Assembly (NCBI GenBank): GCA_020543525.1
Contig: JAHYIO010000039.1
Location: 1,054,001-1,118,000, forward strand
Source of the DNA: Coriolopsis trogii
Lineage: Eukaryota; Basidiomycota; Agaricomycetes; Polyporales; Polyporaceae
DNA: 64,000 nt
Reading direction: 5' to 3'
In this document: piece after piece, positions 35,766-46,658 of the stretch
How the letters are laid out: each line of letters begins with the position of its first letter
How positions within the stretch are numbered: position 1 is the first letter of the stretch
The notes under the pieces: model-generated
Told to the model about the DNA's origin: nothing
The model's database searches: none
Seen by the model: the letters and a program-made list of their open reading frames with translations, nothing else
Translations under genes and position numbers: made by a program

Positions 35766-37980
35766 ATGGACATCACATCGACTATCTTCACGGTTCCGGC
35801 CCTCCTCACTCTCTGCGCTGTGGCCATAACGCTATACACCCGCTATACAGCACAGTGGAAGGCTCGTACTCACGGACGATCCCTACCTCCTGGCCCGCCA
35901 CATCTGCCTCTCGTGGGCAATTTCTTCAACATACCCAAAGTCAGACCATGGGAGGCGTATCATGCTTTACGGGACCAATACGGTACGCATATGTGTCATG
36001 CTCACGGCGACGAAGAGATGTTGACGGATAGTGAAGGCGATGTGGTACATGTGCGCCTCTTCCGGAGCTCATTCGTCGTCATAGAAAGCCTAGAGCTTCT
36101 CAACGAGTATCTGGATAAGCACGCCCAGAACACCAGTGATAGGAAGCAGAGCTGCCTCATCGAGTTGTGAGCTTCACTAGTTGTCTTCTTGCACGATAGA
36201 GGTACCTCATGAATACACTGTAGATCTGGGAGCGACCTCAATATGGGCTTCATGCCATATGGTGACTGGTGGCGACGGCACCGACGCGCCTTTTGGCAAC
36301 ATTTCCGTCCTATGGCTATCGTCAAGTGGCGTCCGCTTCAACGCGATATGACTCGTACATTCCTCAAGAAGCTTCTGAACGACCCTACCAGTCTCAGAGA
36401 ACACTTACGGTAGTACGTCTATGTCATGCCTTTAGATGAAAATATTGATGCTAACGACACGCGGATGATGCAGTACATTCTCCGCGTCCTTGCTGCGTAT
36501 CCTTTACGATATTGATGTTGAGAAAGAGCATGATTACGACTACATTGCCACACTTGAAAAAGCGATGGAGGGTGCATCCGATGGAGTGACCCCTGGCCGA
36601 CACTTAGTTGAGGTCTTACCATTCCTGCGATATGTCCCTTCCTTCCTTCCAGGAGCCGGGTTTCAGGAACGGTTTGCGGAGTGGCGTGCAGCGGCTTCTG
36701 CTCTCAAACACCGGACCGTCGCTCATGTCAAGTCTGTTATGGTGAGTTGATCACGTGGTGATTATGAGAGACAATGTTTCCTGATGGATCCCGTTCGCTA
36801 GTCGGAAGAGCTAGATATAAATTGCATTGTTGGCAGCCTCCTAGCTTCCGTTGCTCACTCCGGATACTATCAAGGTCATCAGCTAGCAGAGGAGGAAGAG
36901 ATTGTGAAGAACATCGCTGCTGTTGCTTTCGACTCGGAAGGTTGGTGAACCTACTGTGATTGTCTACGATGAGCAGTTCGTTAATCACGCAATCTATAGC
37001 GGGATCAGATACAGTGAGCAGAGGCTTGATTGATTGGGTCTCGTCTCACACACTTCTGGGCAGACATTATCGACGCTGCAGACCATTTTCCTCGCTATGT
37101 CACTTTACCCCGAAGTCCTGAAGAGGGCTCAAGCCGAGTTGGACGTCGTCGTCGGTGCAGACCGCCTCCCTGACTTCGAAGACAGCGAGTCCTTGCCGTA
37201 CGTCAATGCCATCATTAAGGAAGCTCTTCGGTGGCTTCCCGTTGCGCCAATGGGCGTGCCGCATAGCACGCTCGAAGATGATGAGCTGCGCGGATATTTC
37301 ATACCTGCAAACACCATCGTGATGGCGAACGTCTGGTAGGCGACGAATTGTGGATGTCTGAAGGCTACCCTTCGAAGTCTGATACGTGTGAGATTGCAGG
37401 GCAATCACCCGGCGTTATTATGAAGAGCCGGAAGTGTTCCGTCCCGAACGATTCATTCGTGACGGGGAATTACACTTGGGCGACCATGATCCTGCCACCT
37501 ATGTCTTTGGCTTTGGACGAAGGTGCGTGCTTTCCATGACTCATCCCATGTCTTCTGCTAACATGTACCATCGCACTGTGGCAGGATCTGTCCGGGCCGA
37601 TACTTCGCTGAAGCAGCCTTGTTCATCAACGTCGCGTCGGTGTTACACGTATTCGATATTACCCCGCCAGTGGACAGCAATGGCAATATTGTTCATATTA
37701 TCCCCAAGATGACAGACACTGGAGTGATATCGTACGCACCCGCATGCTCGCAATTGAATCGTCTCCCACATGCTCATGCTCTGATAGGTTTCCTGAAGAC
37801 TGTCGATGCACGATCACCCCTCGATCTGCGCAAGCAGAGGCACTGATAGGATTGTCTAAAAGTTGTAGAGTATTGAAAATGATCACCATGATATTCAAGC
37901 TGAGTGTGCCGGTGCATTATAGGTGTAGACCAGTTGTATTCAATCAGGCACAGGCTCCCATAGTCATTTTAGTCGCATAG
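35766..37980 (+). CDS. Cytochrome P450 (tandem cluster member 2)
   Basis: Start MDITSTIFTV at 35766; anchor helix then RSLPPGPPHLPLVGNFF. Blocks: [20 protein letters not shown], helix segment TFSASLLRILYDID, spliced I-helix AGSDTT, K-helix [20 protein letters not shown], haem loop FGFGRRICPGR, and FPEDCRCTITPRSAQAEALI near the end. The frame runs past the usual stop position: after ALIGLS it continues about 40 residues with no homology (through FKLSVPVHYRC) to TAG-type stop at 37978-37980, so a recent loss of the normal stop is possible. Exon pattern as in members 1, 3 and 4. All catalytic residues are present. It is most similar to member 3 by eye. Function: endoplasmic-reticulum monooxygenase of unknown substrate. 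Confidence 0.88.
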
Positions 37981-38450
37981 CAATGCGGTCCAAATTTCCT
38001 GTCGTCAGGCCGCAGAGATACCATTTCAGCCAGTGCGTGTGCCGCTTTACGTACCGTAGACATGGGGGGAACCCTTTTGTCGCAGAAGGCACAAGAGCCG
38101 CATCGTAAGCCAGGACGTCGGAGCTGCTCCACCAGGTGTGTATATCATTTCACCTGTCACTTCGCCGGAGCTTTTCAAATCATTTCTGAACGCGGCTGCA
38201 GAACGTTTTAATGAATGTGATGTGTTCACAGGCATGCTCCGCCATGAGAATTTTGGTCGACTGTATATCCGGCTTTCTCTGTTTTAGACAGTATCCTTCC
38301 CCACCAGCGTTGTGTTCCAGTGCTTATCAAAGGAACATCATCCTTGACGTGTACAATTTTGTTCGTAATGCGCGCTGATGGTTTGGCAGGTTCCTCACTG
38401 TGGATTCACACAAATACCCGAGGTACGGATGGAGTCGTCCAGAATTCTGG
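37981..38450. other. Spacer between P450-2 and P450-3
   Basis: 470 bp. Unlike the other P450 promoters, no TATA box is seen within 100 bp of the start; the nearest TATA-like string is at about 38263, nearly 190 bp away. Confidence 0.5.
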
Positions 38451-40582
38451 ATGATGGAGTCCGTCTTGATCACTCTAGCGATCCCCACACTCTGTGTCCT
38501 CTTCGTCATATCACTTTGTGTGCACCATGCCAAAGAGTGGACGGCGCGTGCTCATGGACGACCTCTCCCACCCGGCCCTCCAGCTCTTCCGCTGATTGGA
38601 AATGTCTTGAATATACCGAAGGTCAAACAATGGCAAGGTTATCATGATCTCTCTTTAGAGTACGGTCAGTACACCCGCTGCGAGACTTTGAGGATTGTGA
38701 CTTGACACCAGTGCTGCAGGCGATATTGTATATCTACAGGTCCTTGGATCCCGGATGATTGTGATCGAAAGTCCCGAGTTGCTCTTCGAGTACCTGGACG
38801 GAAAACGTTCGGCTAATACTTCTGATCGGAAACAGAGCCCTCTCATTGAACTGTGAGTGCCTTGAATTGCCTTGGTGGTCAGGGCATGATGATCGACATC
38901 ACACCAGGTCGGGAAGCGACCTCAACTTGGGGTTCATGCCATATGGGAATTGGTGGCAACGTCATCGACGAGCATTCTGGCAACATTTCCGTCCTCAGGC
39001 CATTGTAGCCTATCATCCCGCTCAGCGCAAGATGGCGCGCACGTTCCTAAAGAAACTCCTCAGTGATCCTGACAATTTCCAAGAGCATATGCGCTAGTAA
39101 GTGCATGTTCAATGTTTGTCATAATATGATGATCACTCTTGACATCTTCACGGACTGCGCCCCCGTCATGAAGTTCCTTCTCAGGAGCTCTGATGGAGAT
39201 ACTGTACGGCATTGACGTCGACAACGACTCCCGCGACTATTTTGCACTGGTCAAGAAGGCGGTCGAGGGAGCCTCTGAAGGGACACTCCCAGGAAAGTAC
39301 TTAGTCGAGGTCATACCACTCCTGCGATACGTACCGTCTTTCGTACCCGGTGCTGGCTTCCAAAAGAAGTTCGCAGAATGGCGCGCGGCAGCGTTCGAAC
39401 TGAAGAACGTTCCTCTCATGCACGTGAAAAATGCGATGGTATGTGGTAGCTGTTTACGGAGGCATCGAACGGACACCCGATTCACGCATACTGATGCGGG
39501 TTCATGGTGATCTTACTAGGCCAACAATAGCGGTGTTGAATGCGTAGTTCGATCTCTTCTATCCTCCGTATCGCGTCTGTGCTATCAGGGATCCGCGTTA
39601 GCAGAAGAAGAGGAGATCGTCAAGGACGTAGCGGCTGTCGCGTTCGAAGGTTAGTTCATGATTCTAAGACGGTACTGCGGAAGCAACGACTCACGAGTCA
39701 TGAGAATAGCTGGATCCGATACGGTGAGTAGAACGTCTGCTCATCTGCGGCCTGGATGCTCACTCAGTGCCAGACATTCTCAACAATGCAGAGTATCTTC
39801 CTCGCCATGTCGCTGTATCCCGACATCTTGAAGAAGGCTTAGGCTGAGCTTGACGTCGTTGTGGGTCCTGGACGCCTGCCGGACTTCGAGGATCGCGATG
39901 CGTTGGTGTACGTGAACGCTATCATACGGGAAGGACTTCGATGGCTGCCTGTTCTACCTCTGGGTGTACCACACTGTACACTTGAGGACGACGAGCTGCG
40001 TGGATATTTCATACCGGCCAATACGGTCGTGATTCCCAACGTTTGGTGCGTCAAAGTCACGTTCCCTTCAGGCCTAACCAACTCTCGAACTCGTGCGCCA
40101 CCTTGCAGGGCGTGCATGCGTAATGCGGCAGTGTACGACGATCCTGAAGTGTTCCGCCCGGAGCGGTACATTCGCGATGGAGTGCTCCATCTGGGCGAGT
40201 ACGATCCAGCAAAGTTCGTGTTCGGTTTCGGACGAAGGTGGGCCACCGAACTCCTCGACTCACCGCAAGTATTGGCTGAGCAGTACTTGCACTTGACAGG
40301 ATCTGTCCTGGTCGATACTTTGCTGAAGCCGCTTTGTTCATAAATGTCGCGTCCGTCTTGCATACTTTTGATATCCTCCCTCCCGTGGACGGTGACGGGA
40401 GCATCATCCGTGTGGTTCCTGCATTGAAGGATGGACTTTTGTCGTGAGTGTCAAATCAAAATATTACAGAAGGACTCACAAGGAGCCTTCTTGCTTGCAG
40501 GTACCCCGAGGACTGTCGGTACAAATTCGTACCTCGCTCGCCTCAAGCGGAAGCACTCATTACGCGCAGTTCGGAACCTTAA
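38451..40582 (+). pseudogene. Cytochrome P450 (tandem cluster member 3) with in-frame stop
   Basis: Start MMESVLITLA at 38451; anchor then [15 protein letters not shown]. Blocks match members 2 and 4: [49 protein letters not shown], spliced I-helix AGSDTT, FSTMQSIFLAMSLYPDILKKA. Then a TAG at 39840-39842 interrupts ILKKA-stop-AELDVVVG, where paralogs have Gln. Downstream everything is still in frame: K-helix REGLRW, RPERYIRDG, haem loop FGFGRR+ICPGR across an intron, YPEDCRYKF and stop 40580-40582. One acceptor (before the TFSASLL-like exon, near 39168) appears to be AAG, weaker than the CAG of the paralogs. Translation would stop before the haem-binding loop, so the product would be inactive. 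A sequencing error cannot be excluded. Confidence 0.82.
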
Positions 40583-41214
40583 TGTATGCGTACTCGCCTC
40601 ATGATCACGCAAGTCAGGCATGTTTCGATATAATCAATTGAACATAGTCTGTACATGGCCTGAGGAGCCCACAGCCGTCTGACAGCATGAGAGACTCCCT
40701 ACGGCATCGCACACTGCCCACAAGACCTTCTGCTTCGCGAATCTCAATCCTATCACGAGTCGCTTCGAGCAGGAGGTTTATCCTATCTGCCGTCTAGCCT
40801 CAGACTCGTACCTGTCACGGCCGGTCTATCGAGGGTGCCTATTCTCAGTCTCGGACCGTGTCGCACATTAAGAGAGGGTAACGTCACGAGGTGGTCTTCA
40901 CTGGATACTAGCATGGGTAAGGGCGTCATGCCGTTCGTCGCATCGCTTGAACCTAATGAGACATAACCTTCATTCAGCGTCCGGGACCATGGTGCGTGGC
41001 GCAGATAACATCACGTATGAGCCATGGCTTCCCGGATACGTCGGCGATTGGCGGTACGTAACAGTGGGGTGAGCAACCCGGTTCGACTACTATGACTCTG
41101 AAGGCTCAGCTGCTGACCACTCGCCTGAACTCTTGAGCCTGCAGACACCACATATAAGCGTCGCGAGCAATGCGTGTACATAGTTGCATTCGTCAGCAGC
41201 AAGGCACGCTCACC
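40583..41214. other. Spacer between P450-3 and P450-4
   Basis: 632 bp containing the P450-4 promoter and a TATA box at 41153. No gene is seen. Confidence 0.5.
41153..41158 (+). promoter_or_regulatory. TATA box of P450-4
   Basis: TATAAG, about 57 bp before the ATG at 41215, in line with members 1 and 2. Confidence 0.5.
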
Positions 41215-43384
41215 ATGGTTGATTCCCTCCTAAGCTATCCCATACTGCTTGGCACTTTCTTCCTAGCCCTCATCTCTCATCTCTACATGCGACGTGTGGT
41301 CGAGTGGCGTGCCCGTTCTCGAGGACGTCCTCTTCCTCCAGGTCCCATGCCACTGCCTTTGATCGGGAACTTCTTGCACGTGTGTGGCAAGGTCAAACCG
41401 TGGATAGGCTTCCGGGACCTCTGTGCGAGTCATGGTACGTGACGTTGGGTGTCGTCAAGATCCCTAGCACGATTCACCACTCACCGCTGATCGTCCAGGG
41501 GACATCGTGCATCTCACTTTCATGGGCCAATCGACTGTGATATTGGGAAGTCCTGACGTCATATATGAGATGCTGGAGAAACGAGCAGCGAACACATCGG
41601 ATAGGCGGCAGAGCGCGCTTCTAGAATTGTGAGTCCTTATACAATACAAAGATATGCAGTATACTCACCTCTGAGATGCGGTCAAGATGCCAGGGCGATT
41701 CGAACTGGGTTTTCTTTCCTTATGGACAACCATGGAGGCGCCACCGCCGTGCATTCTGGCAGTACTTCACCGAGCGTGCCATAATCTCGTACCGCCCCAT
41801 TCAACACGCTACGACGGCCACCTTCCTCGTAAAGCTTCTGCGCGACCCGTCAGGCCTCAAAGATCACATACGCTAGTGCGTCTTCTGCGAAATTTCTGGA
41901 TACAGACGATGACCGCTGAGTCCGAACATGCTGCAGTACACTCTCTGCGACCTTGCTGAGCATGTTGTATAATATCGACGTGAACAATGAAAATGACCCC
42001 TTTATCGACCTCGTCGATGGGGCGGTCCGAGCGGGGGCTGAAGGCCTTGTTCCTGGAAAATACCTCGTCGAGTTCCTGCCAATACTCAGGAACATACCTG
42101 CATGGTTCCCTGGCGCCGGTTTCCAGAGCAAATTTGTGAAAGGACGGAGAGCCATCGAGAGATTGAGGAACGATGCGTACATGCATATGAAAGCAGCCAT
42201 GGTGAGTGCACGGCTTTGCTCACACTTCCGATGGCAATGCAGCTACTCACCGCAAAGGTACTTGGTTCAGGAGCGAGACGAGGCCCACTGTATTCTGAGC
42301 AATATCCTACTGGACCCGTCTTTGTGCGAAAGCGATGCCGATCCTCGAGAAAGAGAGCTTGTTACTAAAAATGTCGGGCTGATCGCCTTTGAAGGTGTGG
42401 TGTAAGCACGCGTCATCTGAATGCGCGACGTTCTGACATTGACAACGTTGCAGCGGGTTCTGACACAGTGAGTGGTGTTATGAACCACCTCGATGTCACC
42501 GTGCTTGACATACACGGTTCATCTTACAGACCTTGTCAGTGCTACAAGGAGCGTTCCTCGCGTTATCCCAACACCCGGATGTTGTGAAAAGGGCGCAGGC
42601 AGAGCTCGATGCAGTTGTCGGACGTCATCGCCTTCCTGACATATCTGACAGAAGCTCGCTGGTTTATGTCGAGGCACTCTTGAAGGAAGCAATGCGGTGG
42701 CACAACGTCCTACCTCTCGGAGTGCCCCACCACACTATGGCCGACGATGAACTGCGGGGATACTTCATCCCTGCAGGGTCCATACTCCTGGCAAATATTT
42801 GGTCAGTACACTATAATGGACGTCTATTATGAGACTTGGGTGTTTATACTATGCTGTTAACCCTGTAGGGCGTGCATGCAAGATCCCGACGCCTATGAGA
42901 ACCCCGCCGAGTTCCGCCCCGAACGCTTCATACGAGATGGTCGAATCGACCCCACCGTACGCGACCCCGCGAGGCATGTTTTCGGCTACGGAAGAAGGTG
43001 CGCACGTTGCTTGTAGCCTCGTGCTCGTCCGCGAAGATCTACGACTCACTAGTCTACTTTCGAACAGGATCTGCCCTGGACGGCACTTTGCAGAGGCTGC
43101 ATTGTTCATCAACCTCGCGTCTGTCATGCATGTCTTTGACATCAGTCCAGCTCTGGACGAGGATGGTCGACCCGTTGTGATTGAGCATGGCATGACGGAT
43201 GGGTTCCTATCGTGAGTCGCAAACTTGCCCAATATAAGAGAACATCGTTCACTAAATAGATACGAAAAGGTACCCCACAGAGCTGCGATGCACAATAAAG
43301 CCTCGGTCAGCGGCAGCAGAGGCCCTTATAATGGCTTTCGCACCTGGAAACCTTGACACAGCGGATGACGACTCGTCACCATGA
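41215..43384 (+). CDS. Cytochrome P450 (tandem cluster member 4)
   Basis: Start MVDSLLSYPILLG at 41215 with an anchor helix; hinge RPLPPGPMPLPLIGNFL. Blocks: [39 protein letters not shown]-helix AGSDTT after splicing, K-helix [42 protein letters not shown], haem loop FGYGRRICPGR, YPTELRCTIKPRSAAAEALI and an acidic end DTADDDSSP with TGA 43382-43384. The exon pattern is the same as in the other members. The FGYGRR variant and the RIDPTVRDP segment tie it to member 1 rather than 2/3. It looks intact. A microsomal monooxygenase of unknown substrate; no terpene or polyketide synthase is adjacent that would suggest a pathway. Confidence 0.88.
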
Positions 43385-44240
43385 CCATACTAGTACTACG
43401 GTAGTACTGCTGCCAGCAGCCTTCGAGTTGTTCCGGTTCTGCGGAGCTCACGCAGATTGAGAAGTCTTCTTGCATCCCGTATTGATAGTCTGATTATTGC
43501 AGACACATTGAGATCCAGGTTGTCCGGATAATGCAAACTTGATGCAGTGAGTCGAAGATAAGATCTAGTGTTGAGCTGCGTCGATACTTATTTGGTTACT
43601 AAACGCGGTATTCAGACGCCCACAATCGCGCGAGGCGCCTCGCGCCTCGACATTTACTGCTACGTGACTACTTACTCTTCCTACTTTCTGTGATTTCTCT
43701 CTTTCTCTGGCGATGTCTGCGCTACGTGACCGTGGTAACAAATCAAAAACCCGTAAGATCTTCCTGAACGCGACAAAAGGTCGTTACCTTTACGTCTAAC
43801 CGTTGTTTTCACATCAAGTTGGCAGAGTGTCGATCTTGACTAGACTTGTCAACACTGTCAATGATGGCGGCCAATGTTTGGTGGGGAGCATCCTGTTCAC
43901 GTCTTGATCTTTTATAATGATATCAGATATGCGTGGAATTATAAGCAATTCCCCATTTGTACTACGAAGATACGGCAGTGACAGACCTCAAGAAGCGATG
44001 CGCCCACAAACCTCCTCGTGGGCCTATCAACTCTCAGGATCGCCACCCTCCGGATCTTTGGCATTGAGGATTCAATTGATACGTATTTCGCTAAGTAGTG
44101 GTTCCTTTACCGTGGTATTCGATCTGACTCACATGAAATCCACCGCACCCCTGTTTTGCCAACACACACTTTGCCCGAAGACGTAACAGGAAGACCCTCT
44201 ACCCCACGTCCGGACTATTGTATATAGCTGGACTAGAACG
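43385..44240. other. Intergenic between P450-4 and DUF4246 gene
   Basis: 856 bp. It holds an 18-bp perfect GC palindrome (43628-43645). An isolated start-like exon at 43713 (MSALRDRGNKSKT followed by a GTAAGA donor) has no continuation that I can identify. Confidence 0.5.
43628..43645. repeat. 18-bp perfect palindrome
   Basis: GCGCGAGGCGCCTCGCGC equals its own reverse complement; a half-site copy (GCGCCTCG) follows at once. It could be a dimeric regulator site or a transposon end scrap. Confidence 0.7.
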
Positions 44241-46184
44241 ATGGCACCGATACCCTCCCTTGCATCGTTCGTCATGTCTGGCAGACTCAACAGCACGAGT
44301 ACCCCCGCTTTCCCTGACCCTTTCGACTTCAGCGAGCGCCAGCCTATCACTCTCGTCGAGCTGCGTATGCGGTACTTCTCTGGCAAGGTTCGCCAGAAGC
44401 CGCGATGGTGGGAGAAAGTCTGAAATGCAGACATCGTGGCCAAGTGGCGACAGGAGATCGTCGAGCACGACACTCAACGTGTCCGGGAGCTCTGGGGCGG
44501 GAAGAAGAGGTTCCAGCTTGGGAATGGCGAGAAGAAGTGGCCCCGCAATCCCATCACTGATGCACAGCTCAACTATATCTTTGACGAGCTGAAGCACGAC
44601 GCGGGCCAGATCGATCAGAAAACTGGGATTTATGTGAGTTTTTGTCTCATGATGCCTTTTATATCGGCCTCGTCTGAATCATGGAGTGTTCGGCAGCCGG
44701 GGACTGTGGCCACTGTGTACGAGTCTCAAACGCTCATACCAGCGGAGCTCAAGAGCGCTCTTCTCGCAGACGTTGCAAAACTCGAGGACGTGCCAGAAGA
44801 CCAGAAGGATTGGCATCCTGGTACGAAGAAACAGGTCCTAGATCTCGTCCATCCCTCCCTCCATCTCCTCCGCATTGGTCGCACACATGTCGTCGCTCGT
44901 GATGCAAGTGAGCTATCCGGCCTCACGCGGGCGGTATCTCTGCAAGAGTACCTCAGCCTTCGACCAGATCTCACTGGCGAAGAGTACGCGTTTTCGGAAG
45001 AGTTCCAGTGGCTCCCGACCGACTTCGCAGTGTCTGAGGATGGATGCGTCTGGCCGCTTGGATACATCAACAACCTGCACCCTCTCGAGCATAAGATAAC
45101 GTACACGACAGTGTCTCGCATCCTCGAGCGGTTCATTCCCATGTTCGAGCGGACTGTATCTGACGCTCTGAGCCCGGACCGCCCTTTTGCGATCGATGTG
45201 TCTGGCGGCTGGGAGTGTATAGCCGAGTCTGTCAGGTCCTCTGGGAGCAATTGTGCAAGCGATGGGAAGGGTGACAACAGCAAAGGCAATGAAGATAGCG
45301 AGGGCAGCGAGGATAGCGAGGATAGTGAGGATGGCGAGGGCAGTGAGGGCGGCGAGGACGGGGTCGGCAAGGATGGTGGAGACGAGGCCGACGACGACGA
45401 TGTTTGGCCGATCGTCCCTGACCCTGGACCCTTTGGGCCCCCCAGCCAGGATGGACGTATAACGCTCTCTCTCAAGGGACGAACGCTGCAGGTGATCGTC
45501 AAGCTCGCGAACATCATGCTCACCCCGACGAAGCCGAGGTACCCTGGCGGGTCATGGCACGTCGAGGGCATGGCGAACGAGCGCATCGTTGCTACAGGCC
45601 TCTACTACTACGACTGCGACAATATCACCGAGTCCCGGCTCTCCTTCCGCTGGACGCTCATATCGTCAGATGCCGACGATCGCGAGGACACGGCGCAGCA
45701 CCTGAACTACGAGCAGGACGACCACAAGGGCTTCGTCACCGTTTACGGCTTCGGACGCGACCACGCGCTCAACCAGGAACTCGGGGCCGTCTTCGCGGAG
45801 GAAGACAAATGCGTCGCGTTCTCGAACGTCTTCCAGCATTGCGTTAACCCGTTCGAGCTCGCAGACAAGACGCGCCCCGGACATAGGAAGATTCTCTGCT
45901 TTTTCCTCGTCGACCCGTTTGTGCGCATTCTTTCGACCAGCGACGTGCTGCCCCAGCAGCCCCAGTGGTGGGACGCACTCGTCCCGTGCGTTATGCCCAC
46001 GCTACCTTCAGCGTTTCCTCAGGAACTGATCGACGACATCACGGAACGGGTTCGTGACGGAATCGTTCTGTCTTCCGAGCAGGCCAATGAGGAGCGCAAG
46101 GAATTCATGAGGGAGAGATCCGAGACTGCAGCGGACCACAGCATGGATCGTTACTTGATAACGTTCAACATGTGCGAGCATTAA
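44241..46184 (+). pseudogene. DUF4246-family protein with early in-frame stop
   Basis: ATG at 44241 opens the family N-terminus: ITLVELRMRYFSGKVRQKPR, WWEKV. TGA at 44421-44423 then interrupts, and the same frame resumes NADIVAKWRQEIVEHD, exactly the conserved continuation. A 63-bp intron (44634-44696) joins KTGIY to PGTVATVYESQTLIP. Conserved blocks follow: FQWLPTDFAVSEDG, YINNLHPLEH, LQVIVKLANIMLTPTKPRYP, GGSWHVEGMANERIVATGLY, YYDCDNITESRLSFRW, VFQHCVNPFELADKTRPGHR and KILCFFLVDPFVRILST. An acidic Ser/Glu/Asp/Gly tract lies in the middle (about 45270-45410). The function of DUF4246 proteins is unknown. Translation could restart downstream, but no well-placed ATG precedes the conserved core. 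Only this stop is found; a sequencing error is possible. Confidence 0.8.
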
Positions 46185-46658
46185 AGTATTGTAGGTTCGT
46201 TCTCTGATGGCTCAAGCATGCGCCCTGCAAAGTACCCCCGGAGTACGACATGTGTCCTGTATACTAGCGGCCAAAACAATCCACGTTTGAAACTATACCA
46301 CAAACATGTGACCGTCTGTCTTTAGTACTGCTGTACGTGCGGCATACCATCTGAAGCACGAATCGCCAAAGCGCGTCCGAGAGTCGCGCTAACAGGAGTC
46401 TCGCCACGTGCTGGTCCGCGTAGTCGTGAGCTTGGTGACAGAAGTGATCGTGCTTGTTCCCAGGTAAGTGGCGAGGTCTTCGGGCAGTCAGACGGAGAAG
46501 GACTGAAGAATCCACCTTGTATGACACTGAATAGAACAACATAGGGTAGGAGCACATGCGTACAGGCGCGATAAACCATCGAAAGCAGCACATGAATGGC
46601 GATGGCATCACGAATTACAAGATATCCAGCTGCAGTTCACAACGCAAAGTCGCACGGA
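46185..46658. other. Convergent 3' flanks
   Basis: 474 bp between the DUF4246 gene (+) and the lipase gene (-). No gene is seen. Confidence 0.5.

Noticed and set aside
44726..45586. 286-codon minus-strand frame
   Set aside because: Antisense to the conserved DUF4246 core; its Ser/Pro-rich content mirrors the acidic tract on the other strand.
44436..46184. DUF4246 gene starting after the stop at an internal GTG
   Set aside because: GTG is not a usual start in fungi, and the conserved N-terminus lies upstream in the same frame.
33179..46184. Secondary-metabolite gene cluster
   Set aside because: Four P450 genes but no adjacent terpene, polyketide or peptide synthase or pathway regulator; a tandem P450 array is the safer description.
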